A DNA stretch of 64,000 bases from Streptomyces sp. LBL. GTDB lineage: Bacteria > Actinomycetota > Actinomycetes > Streptomycetales > Streptomycetaceae. Location: positions 62,001 through 126,000 of the forward strand of contig NZ_JARXYX010000026.1 in the NCBI RefSeq assembly GCF_029893585.1. The letters run 5' to 3'. The notes beneath the pieces are model-generated. The model did not search any database, was not told the origin of the DNA, and saw only the letters and a program-made list of their open reading frames with translations. The translations under genes and the position numbers were made by a program. Below are positions 32,603-40,676 of this stretch, piece after piece (position 1 is the stretch's first letter; the number at the start of each line of letters is the position of its first letter).

Positions 32603-34084
32603 TTGTCCGACAGCACGTTCGTCGGACCTACCGCCGGACGGGCGGAAAGTGACGCCTGTGGAGGCCCGCGTAAGACCAGTCCCTCTCGAGGGAAGGCGAG
32701 GGCCGATGAAGCAGGAACCCGCGGTGGCACCACCCAACGGTGCGGACCAGAATCACCTGCCTCGCAGGTGAGGGCGTCAACAGGCGGCAGAAAGGCCAGG
32801 GCCGCCGCATCCACGGTCACTCCCGACCAACAGGGTGATCGCCCGGGGTACAAGAACCTTCTGTGCACCCCGGGCGCCTGGCGTTTCCTGCTCCCCGGCT
32901 TCGCGGCACGCCAGCCCTTCGCGATGCTCACCGTCTCCATCGTGCTGCTGGTGCGGCACACCACCGGCTCCTACGCGACGGCGGGCGCCGCCGCGGCCGT
33001 CACCGGTGTCGCCATGGCCCTGTTCGCACCCTGGAGCGGCCGCCTCGCCGACCGCTACGGACAGCGTGCGGTGCTGGTTCCGGGCATTGTGGCGCACTCC
33101 CTGTCCGGTCTCGCCCTCACAGCGCTCGCGCTCTCCCACGCCCCTTTGTGGGCACTGCTCGCGGCGGCCGTGCCCACCGGCGCCTCCACACCCCAGATCG
33201 GGCCCATGGTGCGCGCCCGCTGGGCGGTGAAGCTCCAGGGCTCGCCCCTGATGTCCACCGCGGCGGCATTCGAGTCGGTCACCGACGAGTTCACCTTCGT
33301 CATCGGACCGCTGCTCGCCACCGCGCTGTGCACCGCGGTGGACCCGGCCGCCGGTCTGGTCACCGAGGCGTCACTGACCCTGCTCGGCGGTCTGCTGTTC
33401 GCCGCCCGGAGGAGCACTCAGCCCTCGGTCGCCGTCGGCGCCGGGCACGCGCGCGTGGAGCGCACCTCCGCTCTGCGCATCCCCGGAGTACGCGTCCTGA
33501 TCGTGGCCTTCCTCGGCATCGGTTCCGTCTTCGGCGGCATGCAGGTCTCGCTGGCCGCGTTCACCGAGTCGATCGGCGAACCGGGCCTGAACGGTGTCCT
33601 CTACGGCACCTTCGCCACCGGCAACATGCTCTCCGGCCTGGTCTGCGGCGCCATCGCCTGGAAGGCGGCCCCGAGGCGGCGGCTGCTCGTCGGGTACGCC
33701 GCCCTCGCGCTGACCGCGTCCGGCCTGTGGGCCGCCCACTCGGTACTCGTCCTGGCCGGCCTGGGTCTGCTCGTCGGCATGTGTGTCGCGCCGTCCCTGA
33801 TCACCGGCTACACCTTGGTCGAGGACCTGGTCCCGGCCGGCGCCCGCACCGAGGCCTTCACCTGGCTGACCGGCGCGGTCGGGCTCGGCCAGGCGGCGGC
33901 CGTCACGATCGCCGGGCAACTGGAGGACCGCTTCCGGGGCGGCGCCGGGTTCCTGGTGCCGATGGGCGGCACGCTGCTCGCCCTGGCGACCCTCCTGGCG
34001 CTGCGTTCGCGGCTCGCGGCACGGCCTCGCGAGCGGACCGTGGCACGTGGCGTGGGACACCGCACACCGGTGACAGTGGACTGA
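32603..34084 (+). CDS. MFS transporter
   Basis: The frame from TTG at 32603 gives 493 residues, but the first 80 are polar and not membrane-like. A GTG at 32768 gives 438 residues and overlaps the stop of a 21-codon frame (32706-32771). From GYKNLLCTPGAWRFLLPGFA on there are about twelve helices, with GRLADRYGQRAVLVPGI as the loop 2-3 motif and GGMQVSLAAFTESIGEPG in the second half, as in a Streptomyces family of DHA1-like exporters. The substrate is unknown. The inverted repeat GTCCGAC-GTCGGAC at 32607-32629 lies in the leader or N-terminal region. Confidence 0.8.
   Translation: MSDSTFVGPTAGRAESDACGGPRKTSPSRGKARADEAGTRGGTTQRCGPESPASQVRASTGGRKARAAASTVTPDQQGDRPGYKNLLCTPGAWRFLLPGFAARQPFAMLTVSIVLLVRHTTGSYATAGAAAAVTGVAMALFAPWSGRLADRYGQRAVLVPGIVAHSLSGLALTALALSHAPLWALLAAAVPTGASTPQIGPMVRARWAVKLQGSPLMSTAAAFESVTDEFTFVIGPLLATALCTAVDPAAGLVTEASLTLLGGLLFAARRSTQPSVAVGAGHARVERTSALRIPGVRVLIVAFLGIGSVFGGMQVSLAAFTESIGEPGLNGVLYGTFATGNMLSGLVCGAIAWKAAPRRRLLVGYAALALTASGLWAAHSVLVLAGLGLLVGMCVAPSLITGYTLVEDLVPAGARTEAFTWLTGAVGLGQAAAVTIAGQLEDRFRGGAGFLVPMGGTLLALATLLALRSRLAARPRERTVARGVGHRTPVTVD
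32706..32771 (+). other. possible 21-codon leader peptide before the MFS gene
   Basis: ATG at 32706, with GGCGAGGG just upstream, starts MKQEPAVAPPNGADQNHLPR and ends in TGA at 32769-32771. That TGA overlaps a GTG (32768) in frame with the MFS protein. The layout is that of a coupled leader peptide, but no stalling motif or alternative hairpin is obvious. Confidence 0.25.
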
Positions 34085-34089
34085 TGCTC

Positions 34090-34116
34090 GGGAATACGTC
34101 AATATAGATCGTCGTT
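34090..34116 (+). promoter_or_regulatory. SigR-type promoter of the FmdB gene
   Basis: GGGAAT (34090-34095), exactly 18 bp, then GTT (34114-34116). This is the full SigR (thiol-stress) consensus GGGAAT-N18-GTT. The predicted start is near 34124, about 29 nt before the GTG of the FmdB gene. Confidence 0.7.
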
Positions 34117-34141
34117 AGCACTCATCGAGTGAGAGTGCCAG
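34115..34141 (+). promoter_or_regulatory. CIRCE-like operator (HrcA) overlapping the SigR -10
   Basis: TTAGCACTC (34115-34123), 9 bp, GAGTGCCAG (34133-34141). The left arm is identical to the CIRCE consensus TTAGCACTC-N9-GAGTGCTAA and the right arm matches at 7 of 9 positions. It begins inside the -10 element and covers the expected transcription start. Confidence 0.6.
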
Positions 34142-34152
34142 GAGGAAGACAA

Positions 34153-34509
34153 GTGCCGACCTACCAGTACCAGTGCACCGAGTGCGGCGAGGGCCTCGAG
34201 GCGGTGCAGAAGTTCACCGATGACGCCCTGACCGTATGCCCGAACTGCCAGGGCCGCCTCAAGAAGGTGTTCTCCGCGGTCGGCATCGTCTTCAAGGGCT
34301 CCGGCTTCTACCGCAACGACAGCCGCAGCTCCTCGTCGAGCAGCTCGCCGGCGTCGGCCCCGAAGCCGGCGACGACCACGTCCGACGCCAAGCCGTCGAG
34401 CTCGACGAGCTCGACGAGCTCGACGAGCTCGTCATCGGCGTCCTCAACGTCCTCGGACTCGAAGTCGTCGGGCACCGGCACCTCGTCCAGCAGCAGCTCC
34501 GCCGCATAG
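34153..34509 (+). CDS. FmdB-family zinc-ribbon protein
   Basis: 118 residues. The zinc ribbon is VPTYQYQCTECGEGLEAVQK and LTVCPNCQG, with two CxxC pairs, then KKVFSAVGIVFKGSGFYRND, the standard FmdB end. The last 55 residues are almost only Ser/Thr/Ala/Lys, with a 9-nt in-frame repeat (Ser-Ser-Thr) at about 34395-34432. GGAGGAAG lies 5 nt before the GTG at 34153. The role of FmdB proteins is not known. The overlapping SigR promoter and CIRCE operator suggest a thiol- and heat-stress function. Confidence 0.88.
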   Translation: MPTYQYQCTECGEGLEAVQKFTDDALTVCPNCQGRLKKVFSAVGIVFKGSGFYRNDSRSSSSSSSPASAPKPATTTSDAKPSSSTSSTSSTSSSSASSTSSDSKSSGTGTSSSSSSAA

Positions 34510-34525
34510 GGACCGCTTCTTACGG

Positions 34526-34554
34526 GATCCTGCCGTCTGTCCGACGGCAGGATC
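34526..34554 (+). terminator. terminator after the FmdB gene
   Basis: GATCCTGCCGTC (34526-34537) and GACGGCAGGATC (34543-34554) form a perfect 12-bp stem with a 5-nt loop, 17 nt after the stop. Confidence 0.75.
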
Positions 34555-34569
34555 TTCGGCATCTGCGAC

Positions 34570-34623
34570 GGCGGCCGTCTGTCCGATGGCGGCCGTCTGT
34601 CCGATGGCGGCCGTCTGTCCGAT
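34570..34623. repeat. 18-nt tandem repeat, three identical copies
   Basis: GGCGGCCGTCTGTCCGAT is repeated at 34570, 34588 and 34606. Its core CCGTCTGTCCGA is also the loop side of the terminator at 34526-34554, so the array seems to have grown from that sequence. Confidence 0.8.
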
Positions 34624-34680
34624 GGCGGGGTCTTCAGCATCTGCGGCGGCTACTGCCTGTCGCGGCACTAGGGTGCGGGC

Positions 34681-35523
34681 ATGGCGAACAAGGCGAACGC
34701 AGAGATCGGCGTGATCGGCGGTTCCGGTTTCTACTCGTTCCTCGAGGACGTGACCGAGCTCCAGGTGGACACCCCCTACGGGCCGCCCAGCGACTCCCTC
34801 TTCCTCGGCGAGGTCGCCGGCCGGCGGGTCGCCTTCCTGCCCCGACACGGACGCGGCCACCATCTCCCACCGCACCGCATCAACTACCGGGCCAACCTGT
34901 GGGCCCTGCGGTCCGTGGGCGTGCGCCAGGTCCTCGGCCCGTGCGCGGTGGGCGGCCTGCGCCCCGAGTACGGGCCGGGCACCCTGCTCGTGCCGGACCA
35001 ACTGGTCGACCGGACCAAGTCCCGCCCGGGCACGTACTTCGACGGACTCCCGCTGCCGGACGGCACGATGCCGAACGTGGTGCATGTGTCCCTGGCCGAC
35101 CCCTACTGCCCTGCCGGGCGTGCGGCCGCGCTGAAGGCGGCCCACGAGCGGGACTGGGAGGCGGTGGACGGCGGCGCACTGGTCGTGATCGAGGGTCCGC
35201 GCTTCTCGACCCGTGCCGAATCGTTGTGGCACCAGGCCCAGGGCTGGTCGGTGGTCGGCATGACCGGACACCCCGAGGCCCCTCTCGCCCGTGAACTGGA
35301 ACTCTGCTACACGTCGTTGACCCTGGTCACCGATCTCGACGCCGGCGCCGAGACCGGCGAGGGCGTCTCCCACGACGAGGTGTTGCGGGTGTTCGCGGCG
35401 AACGTGGACCGGCTGCGGGGTGTGCTGTTCGACGCGGTGGCCGCACTGCCCTCGACCGCGGAGCGGGACTGCCTGTGCATGAACGCGCTGGGCGGAATGG
35501 ATCCGGGGTTCGTGCTGCCGTAG
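34681..35523 (+). CDS. mtnP: S-methyl-5'-thioadenosine phosphorylase
   Basis: A protein of 280 residues that splits methylthioadenosine with phosphate in methionine salvage. Motifs are IGVIGGSGFYSFL (phosphate loop), LPRHGRGHHLPPHRINYRAN, LVPDQLVDRTKSRPGTYFDG and VVIEGPRFSTRAESLW with GMTGHPEAPLARELELCY. The HRINYRAN segment is the family signature. The stop at 35523 is followed by a 200-bp gap with imperfect 10-nt repeats (TACGTAGGGA) and a lone DnaA box. Confidence 0.92.
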   Translation: MANKANAEIGVIGGSGFYSFLEDVTELQVDTPYGPPSDSLFLGEVAGRRVAFLPRHGRGHHLPPHRINYRANLWALRSVGVRQVLGPCAVGGLRPEYGPGTLLVPDQLVDRTKSRPGTYFDGLPLPDGTMPNVVHVSLADPYCPAGRAAALKAAHERDWEAVDGGALVVIEGPRFSTRAESLWHQAQGWSVVGMTGHPEAPLARELELCYTSLTLVTDLDAGAETGEGVSHDEVLRVFAANVDRLRGVLFDAVAALPSTAERDCLCMNALGGMDPGFVLP

Positions 35524-35628
35524 CGGCGACACGGGGCCGATACGCGGGGATGCGTAGGGATACGTAGGGATATAAAGCGATACAAGGCCGTGCGAGGGCA
35601 GGCGGAACGTCACGTTCGGGTGAGGGAG

Positions 35629-35637
35629 TTGTCCACA
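35629..35637. promoter_or_regulatory. single DnaA-box-like sequence
   Basis: TTGTCCACA equals the Streptomyces DnaA box consensus and lies inside GTTGTCCACAAC. There is only one, and no origin genes are nearby, so it is not an origin; it could titrate DnaA or be chance. Confidence 0.25.
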
Positions 35638-35727
35638 ACTCGCCAGTAGCTCACAGGCCTCAGCGGGAATCGGCGCGAAGCCGCATCGTGGGATCGCAAG
35701 CCGATTCCTCGTCACAGGTGGTATCCC

Positions 35728-36378
35728 ATGCCCTTCGCTCCCGCACCCTGGCCCACGCGCTCACCCTCTTCCTCGCCCGCACCGTCTTCGTCCGGGCCCC
35801 CGTCTCCCTCCTCCCTTTCCTCCACTCCCTTTTCCTCCGCTCCCCATTCCTCCTCTCCCGTTTCCCCGCGCCCGCCAGGTCTGGATGCTCCCCCGACGTG
35901 CGAGGTCCCGCACTTCGCACCGGTTCGTGTGCGCGGCGGGCGGTATCAACTGCAGCGACTCGTACGACATCGAAGGCGGGCGGTGGCGGCCGGTCTCGTC
36001 GTCACGGCGGCCGCGGTCCTGGCGGCGGGGCCCCGGGAGACGGATCAGGCCCGGGGCCATCCCGTGGCGGATCCGGTTCGGGAACGCCGTGCCGTCCAGC
36101 TTGTGACGGCACCGGTGCGGATCGCCGACGGGGCCACAGTGCGACTGCTGCGGCCCGGTGACCGGGTGGACGTCATCGCCGCCGAGCAGACGGCGACGGG
36201 CGGCGACGCTCGCGTGGTCGCGCGCGGGGCACGGGTGACGAAGCTCCCGGAGGCGCTGGACACACCGGAAGACGCGGCCGGGGCAGGGGCGTTGGTGATG
36301 CTGTCGGTACCGCGTGCCACTGCGGCACGGCTCGCCGGCGCGAGCACGACGGCACGGCTGGCCGTGACACTGTGCTGA
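35728..36378 (+). CDS. RcpC/CpaB-like (SAF domain) protein
   Basis: 216 residues. A long Pro/Ser N-terminus is followed by a membrane helix (AVAAGLVVTAAAVLAAGP) and an extracytoplasmic part with IADGATVRLLRPGDRVDVIA, like the SAF/CpaB domain of Flp-pilus assembly proteins. The end is LVMLSVPRATAARLAGAS. Family members organise the Flp/Tad pilus secretin, but no other pilus gene is in the window, so its role here is open. It lies upstream of mscL on the same strand. The Ser/Pro-rich start (35740-35870) may be partly non-coding; a later start is possible. Confidence 0.65.
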   Translation: MPFAPAPWPTRSPSSSPAPSSSGPPSPSSLSSTPFSSAPHSSSPVSPRPPGLDAPPTCEVPHFAPVRVRGGRYQLQRLVRHRRRAVAAGLVVTAAAVLAAGPRETDQARGHPVADPVRERRAVQLVTAPVRIADGATVRLLRPGDRVDVIAAEQTATGGDARVVARGARVTKLPEALDTPEDAAGAGALVMLSVPRATAARLAGASTTARLAVTLC

Positions 36379-36516
36379 GCCGGACAACCCGTATTCCGCG
36401 CGCTTCCCCGTCAAGTCCCTCGTTGAAGCCGCCCGACTGGACAGGGTCGCCACGACCTGACGTAGGTTGCGGAGCTGTTTGTTCCACACCCTGCGCAGGC
36501 GAGGAGAGTCCCCTAA

Positions 36517-36993
36517 ATGAGCGAGAAGAAGCCGAGCGTCTGGCATGGCTTCAAGGCCTTCCTGATGCGCGGGAACGTCGTCGATCTGGCCGTTGCGGTG
36601 GTCATCGGTGCGGCCTTCACCAACATCGTCAACTCCCTGGTGAAGGGAATCATCAACCCGCTGGTCGGAGCGATCGGTACGCAGAACCTCGACAGTTACT
36701 ACTCATGCCTCAAGGACCCCTGCAAGGGCACGGGCGACCACGTGACCGGTGTCAGGATCCTGTGGGGATCCGTCCTCGGAGCCACTCTCACCTTCGTGAT
36801 CACGGCGGCCGTCGTCTACTTCCTGATGGTTCTGCCCATGTCGAAGTACCTGGCGCGCATGGAGGCCCGGAGGAAGGCGAAGGAGGGTGCGCACGAGGTC
36901 ATCGAGCTGACCGAGCTGGAGGTACTGAAGGAGATCCGCGACACGTTGCTCGCACAGCAGCGGCAGCGCGGTTCGGGCTACGAGAAGCGGTAG
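36517..36993 (+). CDS. mscL: large-conductance mechanosensitive channel
   Basis: A protein of 158 residues that forms a pentameric membrane pore opening on osmotic down-shock. The first helix FLMRGNVVDLAVAVVIGAAF and INPLVGAIG, an external loop, the second helix TFVITAAVVYFLMVLPMSKY and the C-terminal helix TELEVLKEIRDTLLAQQ are all present. The loop contains two Cys (YYSCLKDPCKG), uncommon in E. coli MscL. GAGGAGAG stands before the ATG. Confidence 0.95.
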   Translation: MSEKKPSVWHGFKAFLMRGNVVDLAVAVVIGAAFTNIVNSLVKGIINPLVGAIGTQNLDSYYSCLKDPCKGTGDHVTGVRILWGSVLGATLTFVITAAVVYFLMVLPMSKYLARMEARRKAKEGAHEVIELTELEVLKEIRDTLLAQQRQRGSGYEKR

Positions 36994-37021
36994 CGGGGGC
37001 GGTCCGCGGCGCCCGGCGGGC

Positions 37022-37198
37022 TCAGAGGTGGTGGGGCGGCTTCTCATCGAGGAAGCGCTTCAGGTCGGCCGCGCTGTCGCTGCCGGGCAGCTCGCCCCAT
37101 CCCCGGTCCGTGTCGTCCGAGGACTGCCGGTCCAGCGGGTCGTCGAAGATCAGCGCGGGCTTCGGCTCGCGCGGCTCGGAGTCGGGGACGGTACTCAT
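37022..37198 (-). CDS. conserved-looking small acidic protein
   Basis: 58 residues from ATG at 37198: MSTVPDSEPREPKPALIFDD, then GWGELPGSDSAADLKRFLDE. It is acidic, has no membrane helix and no assigned family. The ordered C-terminal DSAADLKRFLDEKPPHHL resembles small actinobacterial proteins with a terminal amphipathic helix. It lies between mscL and the LtrA fragment on the opposite strand, with no operon partner. The frame is open to 37267 but ATG 37198 gives the cleanest protein. Confidence 0.55.
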   Translation of the reverse strand: MSTVPDSEPREPKPALIFDDPLDRQSSDDTDRGWGELPGSDSAADLKRFLDEKPPHHL

Positions 37199-37272
37199 GC
37201 GTTCAGGGTACGGCCCGGAGGCGAACCCTCGCTTGCGAAGCCCTGCACAGGCATGTCGGTGGGGCATCTGCT

Positions 37273-37812
37273 GTGCCGGCGACGGTCGCCGTGAAGTCGG
37301 GCATCGGCGAGAACGACGCGCTGGGCGACCTGCTGCCGATCGCCGCGGGTGGGCTGCTGATCATTTTCGCCGCCTGGTGGATCTACTTCGTGGTGCCTAT
37401 CCACGGTCATCTGCGCACCAGCGGGCAGGCGTTCCAGTGGGGATACGGCCGCTACCTGGTCTTCGCCTCGGCGGCGGCGATCGGCGCCGGGCTGGAGGTC
37501 GCGGTGGAGCAGGCGCTCGGCAAAGCGCACATCTCCACGCTGGCCGCGTCAGCGGCCGTGACCCTGCCGACGGCGCTGTACCTGCTCACCGTGTGGGCGC
37601 TGCACGCACGGCACTTCAAGGTGGGCATCACTCAGCAACTGGTGCTGCCGACCACCGCACTCCTGGTGATCGTCTGCACCTTCCTCGGCGACTGGGCGGT
37701 GCTCGCGGCAGGCATCGTGTCGGCGCCGGCGGTGGCGGTCGGTTCGACGCTGACGGCACGCATGGCCTCGTGGGAGAGCGGGGTGGGGTCGCAGGCGGCC
37801 CGAACCGTCTGA
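37273..37812 (+). pseudogene. low-temperature-requirement protein A (LtrA), C-terminal half only
   Basis: 179 residues that match the last half of LtrA-type membrane proteins (usually 380-400): GDLLPIAAGGLLIIFAAWWI, LVFASAAAIGAGLEVAV, LPTALYLLTVWALHARH and four or five helices. The N-terminal half is missing and the frame begins abruptly with GTG in VPATVAVKSGIGEND. There is no ribosome site. The retained part is well conserved, so the loss looks recent, or the residual protein may still insert in the membrane. Confidence 0.6.
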
Positions 37813-37871
37813 GCCCGGCTGAAGGGCGCGGGAGCGCACCGGCCCCCGGTGCCTGGACAAGACTGGGGCCC

Positions 37872-38978
37872 ATGACAGTTGACGCATTGACGGACGTCGC
37901 CGGTGTCCGGGTGGGACACGCCACACGTACCGGCGGGGGCTGGCTCACCGGGACCACGGTCGTGCTCGCGCCGGAGGGCGGGGCCGTGGCCGCCGTCGAC
38001 GTACGCGGCGGCGGGCCCGGCACCAAGGAGACCGACGCGCTCGACCCGCGCAACCTGGTGCGGAAGGTCGACGCGATCGTGCTGACCGGCGGCAGCGCGT
38101 ACGGGCTGGACGCGGCCTCCGGGGTGATGGCCTGGCTGGAGGAGCGGGGCCGCGGAGTACGGGTCGGGGCGGACCCGGCGCACGTCGTCCCGGTGGTGCC
38201 CGCGGCCTGTGTCTTCGACCTGGGGCGGGGCGGCGACTTCCGGGCCAGGCCGGACGCGGCCACGGGACGCGCCGCGGTCGAGGCGGCCGCGGCGAGCGAG
38301 GCCGGCGTGCGGGTGCCGCAGGGGTGCGTGGGCGCGGGGGCGGGCGCCACGGTCGGTCCGCTCAAGGGCGGTGTCGGCACCGCGAGTACGGTCCTCGGCT
38401 CGGGTATCACGGTGGCCGCGCTGGTGGTGGCCAACGCGGCGGGCGCGGTGACCCACCCGGAAACGGGCGTGCTGTACGGGGAGTTGTTCCAGGGGCGCGT
38501 GGCGTACCCGGAGCCACATGTCCATGAGGCCGCACTCCGGCGCCTCACCGAGGCCGCCGGGCGGAACACCCCGCCCCCACTCAACACCACCCTGGCGGTG
38601 GTCGCCACCGACGCGGACCTGTCGAAGGCCCAGGCCCAGAAAATGGCCGGCACGGCTCACGACGGCATCGCCCGCGCCGTACGCCCAGTGCACCTCCTCC
38701 ACGACGGCGACACGGTCTTCGCCCTGGCCACCGGCACCCGCTCCCTCGGCCCCGCCGACCCTGGCAGCCCCGGCAGCCCTGTCACCGACCCTGACGTCAC
38801 GGACCAGCACGTCACGGACCAGCACGTCACCGACAACCCCCTCGCCCTCAACGAGATCCTCGCGGCCGCGGCCGACACCGTGACCCGCGCCATCGTCCAC
38901 GCCGTCCGCGCGGCGGAACCGGTGGACGGGCCGGGCGGTGCGTGGCCGTCGTACGGGGAGTTGTACGGGCACGCATAG
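37872..38978 (+). CDS. P1-family peptidase (DmpA/BapA-like)
   Basis: 368 residues. This Ntn-type hydrolase family self-cleaves before a Ser/Thr. Here GVRVGHATRTGGGWLTGTTV, IVLTGGSAYGLDAASGVMAW, GVRVPQGCVGAGAGATVGPL and KGGVGTASTVLG (likely cleavage/nucleophile region) are in the family order. Members hydrolyse peptides with N-terminal beta- or D-amino acids. The ATG at 37872 is chosen; the open frame reaches far upstream only as non-coding sequence. A 15-nt in-frame repeat (Val-Thr-Asp-Gln-His) lies near 38795-38830. Confidence 0.88.
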   Translation: MTVDALTDVAGVRVGHATRTGGGWLTGTTVVLAPEGGAVAAVDVRGGGPGTKETDALDPRNLVRKVDAIVLTGGSAYGLDAASGVMAWLEERGRGVRVGADPAHVVPVVPAACVFDLGRGGDFRARPDAATGRAAVEAAAASEAGVRVPQGCVGAGAGATVGPLKGGVGTASTVLGSGITVAALVVANAAGAVTHPETGVLYGELFQGRVAYPEPHVHEAALRRLTEAAGRNTPPPLNTTLAVVATDADLSKAQAQKMAGTAHDGIARAVRPVHLLHDGDTVFALATGTRSLGPADPGSPGSPVTDPDVTDQHVTDQHVTDNPLALNEILAAAADTVTRAIVHAVRAAEPVDGPGGAWPSYGELYGHA

Positions 38979-38995
38979 GGGGACCTGCACGGGGA

Positions 38996-39140
38996 AGTCC
39001 AGGGGAAGTCCAGGGGGAGTCCAGGGGGAGTCCAGGGGGAGTCCGCACAGGGAGGCGCAGCGCGAGGTGCACGGGGAAGTACAGGGAAGCCGCTGGGCGG
39101 TCGTCGACCGACGGCCGACGGCCGACGGCCGACGGCCCGG
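38996..39140. repeat. 11-nt and 7-nt tandem repeats between peptidase and transpeptidase genes
   Basis: Four and a half copies of AGTCCAGGGGG/A at 38996-39044, then about four copies of CCGACGG at 39107-39138. No gene is seen here. Confidence 0.75.
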
Positions 39141-39254
39141 GTATGGCGATTGTCCCGGTTGTGTCACGCGAAGGCGTTCATCCCCGCCGCTGGGAACCCG
39201 ACCCGTCCTCGATCCCCTCTTTCTCCACGCACTGGAGCGGATCACCCACACCAC

Positions 39255-40490
39255 ATGAACCGGGAGCAGCTCGTGACAAGGCCGGACACAACAACGCGGC
39301 GTGTGCTCGGGGTAGGTGCCGTCCTGACGGTCGGCGCCCTGACCCTGACGGCCTGCGGTGGAAGCGCGGACACCGGGACCGACGGCAAGGGCGGTGACGG
39401 CTCGCCCCGCACGTCCGCCGCGAAGATCCTCATCTCGGCGAAGAACGGTTCGACCGGTGCGTCGATCAACTCGACCGGTGTGCAGGTCACGAACGGCACA
39501 CTGACCGGGGTGAAGATGACGGTCGCGGGTACGGGCCGGCCTGTCACCGGGACGTTGGCGGCGGGCGGTGGCGGGTGGAAGCCGAAGGAACAGCTGGAGC
39601 GCGGGACGAAGTACGAGATATCGGCGACGGCGAAGGACTCAAAGGGCAAGGCGACCGCCGCGGACTCCGTGTTCACCACCGTCTCCAAGGCGAACAGCTT
39701 CATCGGCACGTACACGCCCGACAACGGGACGACGGTCGGCGTCGGGATGCCGGTGTCGTTCACCTTCGACAAGGCCATCACCGACAGGAAGGCCGTTCAG
39801 TCACACATCACGGTCAGTTCCAGCGGCGGGCAGAAGGTGGTCGGGCACTGGTTCGGGGCGCAACGGCTCGACTTCCGGCCCGAGGAGTACTGGAAGGCCG
39901 GATCCAAAGTCACGATGAAGATCGACCTGGACGGGGTCAAGAGCACGAACGGCGTCATCGGGGTGCAGAAGAAGACCGTCACCTTCACGATCGGGCGCTC
40001 ACAGGTGTCGACGGTCGATGTGAACGCGCAGACCATGACGGTGGTGCGGGACGGCAGGACCCTCAGGAAGGTGCCGATCTCGGCGGGCAGCCCCGAGTTC
40101 ACCACGTACAACGGACAGATGGTGATCTCCGAGAAGTACCCGCAGATCCGGATGGACAGCAGGACGGTCGACCTCGCCAACGCGTACAACATCCCGGACG
40201 TCCCGCACGCGATGCGGCTGACGAGTTCGGGGACCTTCATCCACGGCAACTACTGGTACAACAAGGCCAACCCGCCCTTCGGCCGCGAGGGCACCAGCCA
40301 CGGCTGCGTGGGCCTGCAGGACGTACGGGGCGCCCAGGGCGACACGACGGCCAAGTGGTTCTACGACAGCTCGATCCTCGGGGACGTGGTGATCGTCAAG
40401 CACTCCCCGGACAAGACGGTGACTCCCGACAACGGGCTCAACGGCTGGAACATGGCATGGAGCGAGTGGATCGCGGGCAGCGCCACCTGA
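39255..40490 (+). CDS. L,D-transpeptidase lipoprotein
   Basis: 411 residues. Signal peptide with lipobox (VLTVGALTLTACGGS), so it is attached to the outer face of the membrane. Two Ig-like domains follow (ILISAKNGSTGASINSTG, TYTPDNGTTVGVGMPVSFTF). The YkuD catalytic domain has HGNYWYNKANPPFGREGT and SHGCVGLQ with the nucleophile Cys. It makes 3-3 cross-links in peptidoglycan, which gives tolerance to most beta-lactams. The ATG at 39255 keeps the charged n-region. A broken relative of the same type lies at 9544-9880. Confidence 0.92.
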   Translation: MNREQLVTRPDTTTRRVLGVGAVLTVGALTLTACGGSADTGTDGKGGDGSPRTSAAKILISAKNGSTGASINSTGVQVTNGTLTGVKMTVAGTGRPVTGTLAAGGGGWKPKEQLERGTKYEISATAKDSKGKATAADSVFTTVSKANSFIGTYTPDNGTTVGVGMPVSFTFDKAITDRKAVQSHITVSSSGGQKVVGHWFGAQRLDFRPEEYWKAGSKVTMKIDLDGVKSTNGVIGVQKKTVTFTIGRSQVSTVDVNAQTMTVVRDGRTLRKVPISAGSPEFTTYNGQMVISEKYPQIRMDSRTVDLANAYNIPDVPHAMRLTSSGTFIHGNYWYNKANPPFGREGTSHGCVGLQDVRGAQGDTTAKWFYDSSILGDVVIVKHSPDKTVTPDNGLNGWNMAWSEWIAGSAT

Positions 40491-40551
40491 TCCCGGCCCG
40501 AACCGCAAGCAGCCGCTGACCGGCGATTTTTGACGAATCATCCGTTCTCGT

Positions 40552-40578
40552 GGGAACTTTCCCCGCGGACCGGGCGTT
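40552..40578 (+). promoter_or_regulatory. SigR-type promoter before the DUF6227-like gene
   Basis: GGGAAC (40552-40557), 18 bp, GTT (40576-40578) fits GGGAA(T/C)-N18-GTT. A palindrome GGACAT-G-ATGTCC (40606-40618) follows in the leader. The start codon (TTG) is about 100 nt downstream. Confidence 0.5.
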
Positions 40579-40676
40579 TTCCCGGCATACGTTTCCTCGG
40601 TTCGCGGACATGATGTCCGACCGAGGGGCTACGGTATGCACCCACAAGGTGACATGCAGCAACGCCGGGAGAAACC

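Noticed and set aside
36372..37871. Long N-terminal extension of the P1 peptidase frame
   Set aside because: It runs over mscL and the LtrA fragment in a third frame with biased composition; the family start fits ATG 37872.
39195..39222. GGGAAC motif upstream of the L,D-transpeptidase as a SigE promoter
   Set aside because: No GTC or TCT lies at the required 16-bp spacing (CCC is found there).
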